Shown here piece after piece: positions 1 to 8,840 of a stretch of 64,000 nt of DNA (the stretch's first letter is position 1; the number at the start of each line of letters is the position of its first letter). The notes under the pieces were generated by a model. That model was not told the DNA's origin and ran no database searches. It was given only the letters and a program-made list of their open reading frames with translations. Both the position numbers and the translations under genes were made by a program. Where the stretch lies: contig CAWJCL010000002.1 of assembly GCA_963841425.1 (NCBI GenBank), positions 744,001-808,000 of the forward strand, written 5' to 3'. This DNA comes from DATEOR01 sp963841425. Its GTDB lineage: Bacteria; Actinomycetota; Thermoleophilia; Gaiellales; Gaiellaceae.

Positions 1-63
1 CCAGACCCTGAGGTTCTCGATCTCGACGAGAGCGCCGTCGTCCAAGCTCGCGGCCTCAGCCAA
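1..63 (-). CDS. Peptide ABC transporter second ATPase, N-terminal fragment (partial)
   Basis: Only the first 21 codons lie in the window. Read on the minus strand from a TTG at 61-63, they give a start typical of an OppF/DppF ATPase, ending in IENLRVW, the first beta strand before Walker A. The TTG overlaps the stop codon of the upstream ATPase gene (TTGGCTGA), which suggests translational coupling. Position as the last gene after the SBP, two permeases and a first ATPase fits the usual five-gene opp/dpp order. The rest of the gene is off the left edge, so the assignment rests on context and a short match. Confidence 0.5.
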   Translation of the reverse strand, partial: MAEAASLDDGALVEIENLRVW

Positions 64-1069
64 CCGCGGCCGCCCTCGATCTCTGCCACTCCTCGACCGG
101 CACCGGGTTGAAGCAGGCGACCATGTGGCCCGGCTCGAGTTCGCGTAGCGGAGGAACCTCCTGGCGCGACTGCTCGACCTCGTACCGGCAGCGCGGCTGG
201 AACGGACAGGCCTCCGGCGGGCGCAGCATGTCCCTCGGCGCGCCCTCGATGGGCTGGAGCTTCGTCTTCCGCTCGGCGTCGAGCCGGGGGACGCTTTGCA
301 GGAGCCCGAGCGTGTACGGGTGGCGCGGGCGGCTGAAGAGCTGCTCGGCGCTCCCGGTCTCCATGAACATCCCGGCGTACATCACGTTGACGCGCTCGCA
401 CATGCCGGCGACCACGCCCAGGTCGTGTGTGATCAGGATAAGGGCGGTGTCGCGGTCCTCGGCGAGCTTCTTCAGGAGGTCGAGGATCTGGGCCTGGATC
501 GTGACGTCGAGCGCGGTGGTGGGCTCGTCGGCGATCAGGAGCTTCGGCTCACACGCGAGCGCCATCGCGATCATCGCCCGCTGGCGCATGCCGCCGGAGA
601 ACTGGTGCGGGTAGTCCTTAAGGCGGATCTCGGCGCTCGGGATCCCGACCTGGTCGAGCAGATCGGCGACGCGCCTGATCGCCTCGGCCTTGCTCAGGTC
701 GAAGTGGGTCTCGAGAGCCTCACGGATCTGGCGCCCGATCGTCAGCACCGGGTTCAGGCTGGTCATCGGGTCCTGGAAGATCATCGCGATGTCTCGCCCC
801 CGGATCCGCCGGAGCTCCCGGTCGGAGAGGCGGAAGAGGTCGCGGTCGCCGAACATGGCTGTCCCGCTCGTCACCTTCCCCGCGCGCGGAAGGATCCCGA
901 GGATGGCGAGGGACGTGACGCTTTTGCCGCACCCCGACTCGCCGACGATGCCGAGTGTGTCGCCGGGCGCGACGTCGAATGAGATCCCGTTGACGGCGTG
1001 CACCGTCCCGCGACTCGTCCAGAACTGGACGCGAAGGTCCTCGACCGTGAGCAGGGGCTGACGGTTCAT
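56..1069 (-). CDS. Peptide/nickel-type ABC transporter ATP-binding protein (OppD/DppD family)
   Basis: This 337-residue ATPase would energise import of oligopeptides or similar solutes on the cytoplasmic face of the membrane. Walker A is GESGCGKS near residue 43, the signature is FSGGMRQR near 158, and Walker B is LLIADEP followed by the TTALD D-loop near 180. A C-terminal oligo/dipeptide extension (RHPYTLGLLQSVPRLD, then a region with CPFQPRC) is diagnostic of the OppD/DppD family and carries a cysteine-rich segment. The ATG lies 1 bp after the stop codon of the permease gene, so it belongs to the operon starting with the SBP at 4761. The transported substrate cannot be read from the sequence. 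Confidence 0.93.
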   Translation of the reverse strand: MNRQPLLTVEDLRVQFWTSRGTVHAVNGISFDVAPGDTLGIVGESGCGKSVTSLAILGILPRAGKVTSGTAMFGDRDLFRLSDRELRRIRGRDIAMIFQDPMTSLNPVLTIGRQIREALETHFDLSKAEAIRRVADLLDQVGIPSAEIRLKDYPHQFSGGMRQRAMIAMALACEPKLLIADEPTTALDVTIQAQILDLLKKLAEDRDTALILITHDLGVVAGMCERVNVMYAGMFMETGSAEQLFSRPRHPYTLGLLQSVPRLDAERKTKLQPIEGAPRDMLRPPEACPFQPRCRYEVEQSRQEVPPLRELEPGHMVACFNPVPVEEWQRSRAAAVG

Positions 1070-1070
1070 G

Positions 1071-1982
1071 TCAGCGGGAGCGCAGCTTCGGGTCGATCGC
1101 CTCGCGCAGGCCGTCGCCGATGAGGTTGATCGAGATCGCCGTGACGACGATCGCGAGGCCCGGGATGATCGCCAGGTGGGGCGCGGTCTGTAGGAAGCGC
1201 ACTGTGTTCGTCAGCATCGTCCCCCATTCCGGCGTCGAGGGATCCTGCGGGCCAAGGCCGAGGAAGCCGAGACCGGCCGCGTCGATGATCGCCGTCGCGA
1301 GCGCGAGCGTGCCCGCCACGATCACCGGCGAGATCGCGTTCGGGAGGATGTGCGAGGCGAGAATCGACCGGCGCGGCACGCCGACGGCACGCGCCGCGAG
1401 CACGAAGTCGTTCTCCCGCTGCGCCAGCACGGCTCCGCGCAACAGGCGGGCAAATAACGGCACGTTGATGATCCCGATCGCGATCATGATCTGGAAGAGA
1501 CCCGGCCCGAGCATCGCCACGATTCCGATCGCCATGAGGAACCCGGGGATCGTGAGCCAGATGTCCGTGATGCGCATGATCACGGAGTCGACGCTTCCGC
1601 CTGCGAAGCCGGCGATCGCACCGAGGATGCTCCCGAAGATGAAGCCGACGGTCACCGAGACGATGCCGATGAGGAGCGAGTAACGGGCGCCGTAGACGAT
1701 CCGGGAGAACTCGTCGCGCCCGAGCTCGTCGACGCCGAAGAAGTGCTCGCGAGAGGGCCCCGGGCAGCACCCTTCCCGGATCAGCGCGAGGTTCTGCTGG
1801 CGTGGCTCGTACGGGGCGATCAACGGCGCGAAGATCGCGATGATGACGATGCAGCCGATGATCACGAAACCCACGATCGCGCCCGGGTTCCGCCGCAGAC
1901 GGAGCCAGGCGTCGGCCCAGAGCCCGCCGCCGCCCGCCTGCTCGAACGAGACCTCCCTCGCTTCGAGTTGGGCGACACTCAT
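1071..1982 (-). CDS. Peptide-type ABC transporter permease (DppC/OppC family)
   Basis: This 303-residue inner-membrane permease has a hydrophobic N-terminal helix (around residues 35-60), a DELGRDEFSRIVYGARYS segment typical of DppC, and about five further membrane segments. The cytoplasmic coupling loop is present around residues 195-215 (VLAARAVGVPRRSILASHILPN). The gene overlaps the end of the DppB-type permease by 4 bp and ends 1 bp before the ATPase start. The two permeases would form the heterodimeric channel. Membership of the BPD_transp_1 family is clear; substrate specificity is not. Confidence 0.93.
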   Translation of the reverse strand: MSVAQLEAREVSFEQAGGGGLWADAWLRLRRNPGAIVGFVIIGCIVIIAIFAPLIAPYEPRQQNLALIREGCCPGPSREHFFGVDELGRDEFSRIVYGARYSLLIGIVSVTVGFIFGSILGAIAGFAGGSVDSVIMRITDIWLTIPGFLMAIGIVAMLGPGLFQIMIAIGIINVPLFARLLRGAVLAQRENDFVLAARAVGVPRRSILASHILPNAISPVIVAGTLALATAIIDAAGLGFLGLGPQDPSTPEWGTMLTNTVRFLQTAPHLAIIPGLAIVVTAISINLIGDGLREAIDPKLRSR

Positions 1983-2986
1983 TTGCTCAGCCTGATTCGA
2001 GGGTTCAAGTAGCCGTACGAGACGTCGACGAGCAGGTTCACGAACACGACAATGATCGCGACGAAGAGGACGCCGCCCTGGATGACGGAGTAGTTACGGG
2101 CCTTGATCGCGTCCACGAGCCAGGAGCCGATCCCCGGGAACGCGAAGACGGTCTCGGTGAGCACTGCGCCCGAGAGCAGGAGCCCAACCTGGAGGCCGAT
2201 GATCGTCGCGATCGGGAGCATCGCGTTCCGCAACACGTGCCGGACGTCGACGGCCCACGGCGCGAGGCCCTTGGCCTGCGCCGTACGCACGTAGTCCTCG
2301 TTCTGCACGTCGAGAACGGATGCCCGGGTGATGCGCGCGATGATGGCGAGCGGGATCGACCCGAGCGCGATCGCAGGCAGGATGAGATGCTTGGACACGT
2401 CCACGAACGCCTCCCCGTTTCGCGCGAGGATGGCGTCGAGGAGGTAGAAGTTCGTCGGGTGCGGGATGTCGATCAGCACCGACATCCGTCCAACGCTGGG
2501 TAACCAGCCGAGTCGCACCGCAAAGACGTACTTGAGGACCAGCGCGAGGAAGAAGATCGGGGTCGAGATCCCGATGAGGGAGACGACCAGGCTCGTGTGA
2601 TCCACCACCCCCTGGTAGTGCTTGGCCGCGAGAAACCCGAGCGGGATCCCGACGACGAGCGCGAAGAGGCCCGCTGCGAACGCGAGCTCGATCGTCGCCG
2701 GAAACCGCTGCCGAAACTCGGTCGTGACGGGTTGGCGCGACGTCGAGCTGTTCCCGAACTGCAGTGTCGCGAGCTGCTGGACGTACTTGCCGTACTGGAC
2801 GTAGATCGGTTGGTCGAGCCCGTACTGGTGCTCGATCGCGGCCACGTCCTCAGGAGTCGCGCGCTCGCCGAGGAGTGCGGCGGCGGGCCCGCCCGGCAGC
2901 GCCCGAATCCAGAAGAAGACGAGGACCGAGACGCCGAGGAGGATCGGAATGAGAAGGAAGAGCCGGCGGACGACGAATCGCAGCAT
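1979..2986 (-). CDS. Peptide-type ABC transporter permease (DppB/OppB family)
   Basis: This 335-residue permease starts with the DppB hallmark (MLRFVVRRLFLLIPILLGVS, membrane helix 1), followed by a periplasmic loop rich in LDQPIYVQYG and then five more membrane segments. The EAA coupling loop reads DYVRTAQAKGLAPWAVDVRH near residues 230-250. The gene sits between the SBP gene (35 bp upstream) and the DppC-type permease (4-bp overlap). It pairs with the following permease to form the translocation path. Length is normal for the family. Confidence 0.94.
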   Translation of the reverse strand: MLRFVVRRLFLLIPILLGVSVLVFFWIRALPGGPAAALLGERATPEDVAAIEHQYGLDQPIYVQYGKYVQQLATLQFGNSSTSRQPVTTEFRQRFPATIELAFAAGLFALVVGIPLGFLAAKHYQGVVDHTSLVVSLIGISTPIFFLALVLKYVFAVRLGWLPSVGRMSVLIDIPHPTNFYLLDAILARNGEAFVDVSKHLILPAIALGSIPLAIIARITRASVLDVQNEDYVRTAQAKGLAPWAVDVRHVLRNAMLPIATIIGLQVGLLLSGAVLTETVFAFPGIGSWLVDAIKARNYSVIQGGVLFVAIIVVFVNLLVDVSYGYLNPRIRLSK

Positions 2987-3021
2987 CGGTGCTCGCCGTC
3001 CGCCGGCCCTGAACTACCTCC

Positions 3022-4761
3022 CTAGCCCACCGAGACGACCGCGAAGCTCTCGTGCGTCGTCGGGCTCGGCACGTAGCCGTTGACATTCGCCTGGAAGGCG
3101 AGCGCCGGCTTGGAGTGCGCGTACGGAACCCCGGGCAGGATCGTCATGATCTGCCGGTTCGCTTCCTGGTACATCTCCGTCCGCTTTGCCTCGTCTGTTT
3201 CGGTTCGTGCCTGCTCCAGCAGCTTCTGCACACCGTCCATCTGGTTGTTGTCGATGGTGCCCCACTGCTTCTGGGGTGTGCGGAAGAAGGTGCCGACGAA
3301 GTTGTCAGGGTCGCCGAAGTCGCCTGTCCAGCCGAGCAGGAAGACCTGCAGCTGGCCTTCGTTGGCCTTGCCGAGGTAGTCCGGGCTCCACGGCGCGCTG
3401 TGCGGGACGACCTTGAAGCCGGAGTTCTGGAGGCTCTCCGACAAGGCCTCGAAGTTCCGCTTCGGGTCGGGCATGTACGGCCTGGAGACGTCTGTCGGAT
3501 ACCAGAAGTCGATCTTGACCGGAAGCGTTAGCCCGGCCTCCTGGAGGAGCTGCTTCGCCTTCTCGGGGTCGTAGCTGTACTCGGGCACGTCGTCCGCGTA
3601 GCCGAAGAGCGACGGCGGCATGAACTCCTTCGCCACCTCGCCGCGACCGGCGTAGAACGAGTCGACGACGCCCTGACGGTCGAGCCCGTAGGCGAGCGCC
3701 TGCCGGACCTTCGGGTTGTCGAGCGGCGGCATCGAGATGTTGAAGCCGACGTACGCGACGTTGAAGGCGGGGCGGTCGAGGATCTGCAGGTCGGCGTTCC
3801 CCTCGATCGTTGCGATGTCCTGCGGCTCGACGAGGTCGTAACCGTTGATCTCCCCTGTCTGGAGCGCCTGCAGACGGGCTGCGTTGTCGGCGATGGGTTG
3901 GAAGATCAGCTCGTCGAGCTTTGCGCCCGCCCCGTTGAACTCCGTCGGATTATCCGACGTCGCGCCCCAGTAGTTCGGGTTGCGGGTGAGGACGAGCTTG
4001 TCCCCGCGCGTCCACGATTTGAACATGAACGGCCCGGTTCCGGTCGGATGCTGGGTCGCATACGTGCCCGTCGGGTGGAAAATGCCGTCTGCGTCGACCG
4101 AGCCTTCGTCGGCGTTGTAATCGGTCAGCGCCTTCGGGCTCGCGATCGCGAACGGCGACAGCACGAGACCCGCCAGGAAGGAGGAGGACGGCGCCGTGAG
4201 CGTGATCACGGCCGTGTTCGGGTCGGAGGCCTCACAGCTCTTGTAGAGGCTGTCCTTCGGAGCGCCGCTGTCCGGGTCGTATGTGGCGAAGCCGCCGAAG
4301 ACGACCTGCCAATAGTAGCTCGCGCTCGGATTCTGAAACGACCCCTTGAAGTTGTACCAGCGGTCGAAGTTGAAACACACCGCGTCGGCGTTGAAGTCGG
4401 TGCCGTCCTGGAACTTGACCCCCTGGCGCAGGTGGAACGTCCACGTCTTGCCGTCGGGACTCGCCTCCCAGCTTTCGGCGAGCGCGGGGGCGACTTCGGT
4501 CGTCCCAGGCGTCAAGGTGACAAGCGTCTCGAAGATCTGGTCGATGACCCGCAACGACTCGCCGTCCGAGACGAGCGCGCCGTCGAGCGCGACCGGGTCG
4601 GCCGCCGAGCCGAAGACGAGAGTGCCGCCTCCACCACCGCCGGTGGTCTCGGTGCCCGATGTTCCACCGGTGGATTCGTTGTCCCCTCCGCCGCACCCCG
4701 CCGCTATGAGGGCGAGAAACGCGACAAGCGGGAGGGCAAACGTGAGCAATTTTCCCCTCAC
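3022..4761 (-). CDS. Peptide-type ABC transporter substrate-binding lipoprotein (SBP family 5)
   Basis: This 579-residue extracellular solute-binding protein has a lipoprotein signal: positive MRGK, a hydrophobic core, then the lipobox LIAAGC with Cys23. A Gly/Ser/Thr-rich linker follows (about residues 24-47). The family-5 core runs from GTLVFGSAADPVALDG. Recognisable segments include TWTFHLRQGVKFQDGT and the C-terminal WTGDFGDPDNFV. I chose the GTG at 4761 because it gives the complete signal peptide and a purine-rich ribosome site (GGAGAGAAGG) lies just upstream. It is first in the operon with DppB, DppC and two ATPases. Divergent transcription from the creatininase gene makes a shared substrate possible but unproven. 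Confidence 0.93.
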   Translation of the reverse strand: MRGKLLTFALPLVAFLALIAAGCGGGDNESTGGTSGTETTGGGGGGTLVFGSAADPVALDGALVSDGESLRVIDQIFETLVTLTPGTTEVAPALAESWEASPDGKTWTFHLRQGVKFQDGTDFNADAVCFNFDRWYNFKGSFQNPSASYYWQVVFGGFATYDPDSGAPKDSLYKSCEASDPNTAVITLTAPSSSFLAGLVLSPFAIASPKALTDYNADEGSVDADGIFHPTGTYATQHPTGTGPFMFKSWTRGDKLVLTRNPNYWGATSDNPTEFNGAGAKLDELIFQPIADNAARLQALQTGEINGYDLVEPQDIATIEGNADLQILDRPAFNVAYVGFNISMPPLDNPKVRQALAYGLDRQGVVDSFYAGRGEVAKEFMPPSLFGYADDVPEYSYDPEKAKQLLQEAGLTLPVKIDFWYPTDVSRPYMPDPKRNFEALSESLQNSGFKVVPHSAPWSPDYLGKANEGQLQVFLLGWTGDFGDPDNFVGTFFRTPQKQWGTIDNNQMDGVQKLLEQARTETDEAKRTEMYQEANRQIMTILPGVPYAHSKPALAFQANVNGYVPSPTTHESFAVVSVG

Positions 4762-4885
4762 CCTTCTCTCCTTTCGGTACGACCGCCCCCAAGGCGGACG
4801 GCACGTGAGTATCCAGCAGGTTGGACGTCACGGCAACCCTCGGGTTAGCCCTGGCTGTGCAGGCAGGAGTAGGATCGGGGCCGCC

Positions 4886-5701
4886 GTGTGGACGACGCCG
4901 CTCCTGTATGAGCGCCTCAGCTGGCCCGAGGTGAGGCGGGCCGCCGCCGAGGAACGCGTGTGTCTGATTCCGGTCGCAACACTCGAGGACCACGGGCCGC
5001 ACATGCCGATCGACACCGATCTCCGGATCACTGCGGAGATCTGCCGTCGCGCTGCGGCGGCAGCGCCGGACGACGTCGTGCTCCTGCCGGCCATCCCCCA
5101 CGGCTACTCGCCGCACCACATGGATTTCCCCGGCCCGATCACGATCGGCTGGGACACGTTCACGCGCTACCTCGTCGACGTGGGGAGCTCGCTCGCGCGG
5201 CACGGATTCCGGCGCATCCTCTACCTGAACGGGCACGGCTCGAACCAGAACCTCGTCGAAATGGCCGCGCGGCTCGTCGGCCTCGAGCACGACGCGGTGC
5301 TCGCCGCGGCGGCCTTCCACACATCGGGCGAGGACTCCGCCCGCGTGATCGCGGAGCTCCGCGAGTCGGACCAGGGCGGCATGGCGCATGCCTGCGAGCT
5401 CGAGACGTCCATGTACCTCGCCATCGAGCCGGAAGCGGTCGAGATGGAGAAGGCCGTCGACGAGCGCAGCTATCCGCAGGGAAAGCACGCGACCATGGAC
5501 TGGTCGGACGGCCCGCTCAAGATCATGCCCTGGTGGTCGTCGTTCTCGCGAACGGGGATCCAGGGCGACGCCAGCAAGGCGACGGAGGAGAAGGGCCGGA
5601 AGCTGCTGGACGCCGCGGTTGCCGAATGTGTCGAATTCGTGCGCGAACTGCTTGCACGGCCGCTCCCGGAGCGGCTCGAGCCCCAGGAGACGCTGCCGTG
5701 A
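4886..5701 (+). CDS. Creatininase family amidohydrolase
   Basis: The 271-residue protein belongs to the creatininase/FAPy-deformylase fold, metal-dependent amide hydrolases. Visible metal and active-site elements are LEDHGPHMPIDTD (conserved E..HGxHxPxxTD), NGHGSNQN near residue 116, and a Glu in ACELETSMY, the family's later metal ligand. The GTG at 4886 is preferred over upstream in-frame codons because the family begins just before this point. Its last bases overlap the next gene (GTGA), so both are probably co-translated. Members act on creatinine, formamides or peptide-derived amides; the substrate here is unknown. Divergence from a peptide ABC importer suggests a scavenged amide. Confidence 0.88.
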   Translation: MWTTPLLYERLSWPEVRRAAAEERVCLIPVATLEDHGPHMPIDTDLRITAEICRRAAAAAPDDVVLLPAIPHGYSPHHMDFPGPITIGWDTFTRYLVDVGSSLARHGFRRILYLNGHGSNQNLVEMAARLVGLEHDAVLAAAAFHTSGEDSARVIAELRESDQGGMAHACELETSMYLAIEPEAVEMEKAVDERSYPQGKHATMDWSDGPLKIMPWWSSFSRTGIQGDASKATEEKGRKLLDAAVAECVEFVRELLARPLPERLEPQETLP

Positions 5702-6708
5702 GCATCCCGGTCATTCGCGCCTCCGGCACGCACCGCGAGGCGGGAGCGGCGATCGGTGCCGCGACCAGGGATGACATCCGGCGAAGCGTCGAAGGCGTCG
5801 AGTTCGACCACGACGTCGTCCTCCGGTACCGCGGCGCGAGCGTCAAGCATCTGCCCTGGGCAGTCGAGGAGCTCGACGCGGCCGCGCGAGCGGCCGAGGT
5901 GGACCCGCTCGCGCTCTTCGCGGAGGCCGTGCTCGAGCTGAGCACCTTCTCGCAGACGAAGATGCCTGCCCACTGCACGGATGTCGCGGCCGTCCCCGCC
6001 CTGACCGCGGACGGGCACCTGCTCGTCGCCCACAACAACGACCTGAGCGCGGGCGACGAGAAAGAGGTCGTCGCGATCGAGTGGAAGGTCGAGGGCGAGC
6101 CGACGATCTTCACGCTCGGCCTGGGCCCCTGGATCAGCGTCGGCTGGAACGAGGCCGGCCTCTCCGTCACCGGAAACGAGGTCGCGCCGAAGGACGAGGG
6201 GGTCGGCGTTCCGCGCCTCCTGCAGGTACGCGACGTGCTGACCCGTACGACGCTCACGGAGGCGACGCGCGCCATCCTTCACCCCGCCCGCGCCTCATCC
6301 TACAACTGGGTCGTCGCCCAGGACGACGTGGTGTTGTCCATCGAGGGCTCGGCCACCGCGGCCGAGGCGATCGCGCCCGCCGAGGACGGGACGCTCGCCC
6401 ACACGAACCACTACGTCCATCCCCAGATGCTCGACTTCGAGGCAAGCCCCTCGAGCGAGGGCTCGACCGCGCGCCTGCAACGGGCAAAGGAGCTCATGAC
6501 GGACTCCCTCGAGGAAGCGGTCACGCGAACGCGCCTACGGGAGATCCTCTCCGACCACGAGGGCTCCGAGCCCCTCTGCCGCCACGGAAGTGCGCCGGGC
6601 GACTCCCAGACCGCGTTTTGGTGCATCGCGGACGTGACGGCCCGGACGATCATGTACGGACGCGGGAATCCCTGCGATTCCGAAGCGCAGCTGTACGTCT
6701 TTTCATAG
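5698..6708 (+). CDS. C45-family Ntn acyltransferase/autoproteolytic hydrolase (isopenicillin-N acyltransferase-like)
   Basis: This 336-residue protein resembles the acyl-CoA:6-aminopenicillanate acyltransferase (C45) family. Such enzymes self-cleave before a Cys that becomes the N-terminal nucleophile. The candidate is the Cys in MPAHCTDVAA near residue 98, followed by LLVAHNNDLS, which matches the family's hydrogen-bonding Asn/Asp region, and later GWNEAGLSVTGNE. The start is a GTG overlapping the creatininase stop, so the pair is coupled. Bacterial members usually hydrolyse or transfer acyl groups on amides rather than make penicillin. The substrate cannot be inferred. Confidence 0.8.
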   Translation: MSIPVIRASGTHREAGAAIGAATRDDIRRSVEGVEFDHDVVLRYRGASVKHLPWAVEELDAAARAAEVDPLALFAEAVLELSTFSQTKMPAHCTDVAAVPALTADGHLLVAHNNDLSAGDEKEVVAIEWKVEGEPTIFTLGLGPWISVGWNEAGLSVTGNEVAPKDEGVGVPRLLQVRDVLTRTTLTEATRAILHPARASSYNWVVAQDDVVLSIEGSATAAEAIAPAEDGTLAHTNHYVHPQMLDFEASPSSEGSTARLQRAKELMTDSLEEAVTRTRLREILSDHEGSEPLCRHGSAPGDSQTAFWCIADVTARTIMYGRGNPCDSEAQLYVFS

Positions 6709-6847
6709 GAGTCCCTCCTTCGAGGGATGCCGGTGCGTACTCCCCGTCTGGCACACTGAACCTACCTGGCGTAGTTCGGGACATACCTGGGTTTGCGGCC
6801 CCGGGGTCGAAAGGGGGCCAAAAACGAAAGGTCGACGCCGAGCCGAG

Positions 6848-8650
6848 ATGGACCGCGAGACCGCTCGGCTACTGCCGCTTCTCCTGCCCGTCGTGGTCGC
6901 TGAGATCCTCACGGTCACGGTCGCGGCGTCCGCATTCGCGGCCTCGCAGCCGAGCCCGGAGACGCTCGCCGGCGTCTGGGCGCTCCTCATCGTCACGGCG
7001 GTCGCGGAGGCCTTCCCGGTCCCGCTCGAGAACGTGCCCGTGGGAGGGACGTCGCTCGCGACGATCTTCATCGTCGGCACATCGGTCATCTACGGCTGGG
7101 AAGCGGCCGTCATCGTCGCCTTCGTCGCGCAGGTCGTCGTTGAGGTCGGGCGACGGCGCGACTTTCCGCGCGTCGCCTATAACGGCGGTGTCTACGCCCT
7201 GGGGGCGGCCGCCACGGCCGCCGCGAGCCTGCTCGGCAACCAGGAAGGCTTCGGCTGGCTCGCGGTGGAGACGCTCGTCGCGGCGGCGGCCTTCTACGTC
7301 GTCGATCTCGTGCTCGTCGCGCTCGTCGTTTCCCGCTCGACACGCGAGCCGCTGAAACGGCTCCTTTCGCAGGCCACCTCCTCGACCCTCATCCCCTTCT
7401 CGGTCATGACCTCCCTGAGCCTCATGCTCGCCGTGCTCTGGGACCGCTCGCCGTTTCTGTCTGCCGCGCTCGTTGGTCCCGTCGTCGCGATCGCGCTCTA
7501 CCAGCGCTCGGTGCACCGGGAGCTGAAGGCCATGCGGCTCGCACTGACGGATCCGCTGACCGGTCTTGGAAACCACCGCCACTTCTACGAGCAGCTCGAA
7601 CGGCAGGCGCTTGCGGCCGACCCCGAGCACCCGCTCTCCATCTGCCTCCTCGACGTGGACGACTTCAAGCAGATCAACGACTACTACGGCCATCCCGTGG
7701 GAGACCAGGCGCTCGTACGGATCGCAGACCGGCTACGGCAAGACGGGGAGGCGTTCCGGATCGGAGGAGACGAGTTCGCGCTCCTCCTGCCCGGAAGGAC
7801 CGCGCGCGAGGCCATGGAGATCGCCGAGGGCGTGATCGGGCGCGTGAGCGGGACGGCGCAGCTCTCCGCCGGGATCGTCACCCACCCCGACCACGGCGTC
7901 GAGCGCTCCGAGCTCGTGCGCGTGGCCGACTCGGCCCTCTACCTGGCCAAGGAGCACGGAAAGAACCGCGTCCGCGTCTACCGCCCCGACCTGCTCGAGC
8001 TGGCCGAGCTTCGCCGCCTCGCCGAGGGCCCCGACCGGGCGGCGCGCCTGCGGGCGGCGGCCTCGCTCGCCCATGCGGTCGATGCGCGCGATGCCTACAC
8101 GGGCTCGCACTCCTACATGGTCGGGGAGCTCTCGGCGCGCGTGGCCAAGCGCATGGGCCTCGAGACCGAGCAGGTCGAGCTCGCACGCCTGGCCGGCTCC
8201 CTGCACGACCTCGGCAAGCTCGCCATCCCCGAGGAGATCCTGCGCAAGCCCGGCCCCCTGAACGAGGCCGAGCGCCTCGTGCTCGAGCGCCACCCCCAGA
8301 TCGGCTTTCGCATGCTCGACTCGCTCGGGGTCGAGCCGGTCGCCTCCTGGGTCCTGCACCACCACGAGCGCTGGGACGGAGAGGGCTATCCCGACCGCCT
8401 GGGCGGCGATGCGATCCCGCTCGGCTCGAGGATCCTCTTCGTCGCCGATGCCTACGACGCGATGACGACCGACCGCGTCTACCGCTCCAAGCTCTCGCAC
8501 GAGCGCGCCATCTCCGAGCTCGAGCGCTGCGCGGGGACGCAGTTCGACCCCGGGGTGGTGGCGGCGCTCCTGGAGGAGCTCGACGAAACCGGAAGCGCTA
8601 GGACAGCGGTAGCCGGTTCCACTTCCAGCCGGCGGCGACGGCGGCTGTGA
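6848..8650 (+). CDS. Membrane-anchored GGDEF and HD-GYP domain protein (c-di-GMP metabolism)
   Basis: The protein has 600 residues. The first ~215 hold about six hydrophobic segments and form a membrane sensor that I cannot assign to a named family. A diguanylate cyclase domain follows (LTDPLTGLGNHRHF near 240, RIGGDEF near 304). The C-terminal HD-GYP phosphodiesterase has the HD pair in LHDLGKLAIPEEIL near 452, HHHERWDGEGYP near 505 and VADAYDAMTTDR. Both catalytic motifs look intact, so it could make and degrade c-di-GMP, or one domain may be regulatory. No RxxD inhibitory site is seen just before GGDEF. It appears to be monocistronic. Confidence 0.92.
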   Translation: MDRETARLLPLLLPVVVAEILTVTVAASAFAASQPSPETLAGVWALLIVTAVAEAFPVPLENVPVGGTSLATIFIVGTSVIYGWEAAVIVAFVAQVVVEVGRRRDFPRVAYNGGVYALGAAATAAASLLGNQEGFGWLAVETLVAAAAFYVVDLVLVALVVSRSTREPLKRLLSQATSSTLIPFSVMTSLSLMLAVLWDRSPFLSAALVGPVVAIALYQRSVHRELKAMRLALTDPLTGLGNHRHFYEQLERQALAADPEHPLSICLLDVDDFKQINDYYGHPVGDQALVRIADRLRQDGEAFRIGGDEFALLLPGRTAREAMEIAEGVIGRVSGTAQLSAGIVTHPDHGVERSELVRVADSALYLAKEHGKNRVRVYRPDLLELAELRRLAEGPDRAARLRAAASLAHAVDARDAYTGSHSYMVGELSARVAKRMGLETEQVELARLAGSLHDLGKLAIPEEILRKPGPLNEAERLVLERHPQIGFRMLDSLGVEPVASWVLHHHERWDGEGYPDRLGGDAIPLGSRILFVADAYDAMTTDRVYRSKLSHERAISELERCAGTQFDPGVVAALLEELDETGSARTAVAGSTSSRRRRRL

Positions 8651-8708
8651 CGAGCAGAACGGCGACGATCGAGAGGCGAATCGCGGCGACGCGAATGTGC
8701 GTGAACAT
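8598..8708 (-). CDS. Candidate 36-residue single-pass membrane miniprotein
   Basis: This short minus-strand frame starts with ATG at 8706-8708 and has a good ribosome site (AAAGGG, about 6 bases upstream). Residues 8-26 are one continuous hydrophobic segment, flanked by Arg/His before and GWKWNR after, as expected for a small inner-membrane peptide with a positively charged tail. It overlaps the 3' end of the GGDEF/HD-GYP gene on the opposite strand by 53 bp. No family is recognised. The overlap with a real gene's 3' end could produce a chance frame, hence moderate to low confidence. Confidence 0.35.
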   Translation of the reverse strand: MFTHIRVAAIRLSIVAVLLVTAAVAAGWKWNRLPLS

Positions 8709-8790
8709 GCTGAACCCTTTCGGAAGTTAGACTGCGGCCCGAAAGCGAAGATCGGCTCGGAAAAACCGCTGGCTCAGCCCGGAAAGAGTG

Positions 8791-8816
8791 ATTGGGGCCG
8801 CGTGTGCGGCCCCAAT
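8791..8816. terminator. Bidirectional hairpin between small ORF region and sigma factor gene
   Basis: A perfect 11-bp stem (ATTGGGGCCGC / GCGGCCCCAAT) with a GTGT loop lies 24 bp past the stop codon of the sigma factor gene. No U-run follows on either strand, so intrinsic termination would be weak or assisted. Position between gene ends supports a terminator role. Confidence 0.6.
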
Positions 8817-8840
8817 ACCTACCTCACTACCTCTTGTGAC

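Noticed and set aside
296..982. Long plus-strand open frame opposite the ABC ATPase
   Set aside because: High GC leaves many antisense frames open. This one has a low-complexity Arg/Glu composition and no motifs, while the minus strand encodes a clear ATPase.
4762..4885. Possible riboswitch between the SBP and creatininase genes
   Set aside because: The 124-bp gap has some short stems but does not match guanidine, SAM or glycine riboswitch cores that I know.
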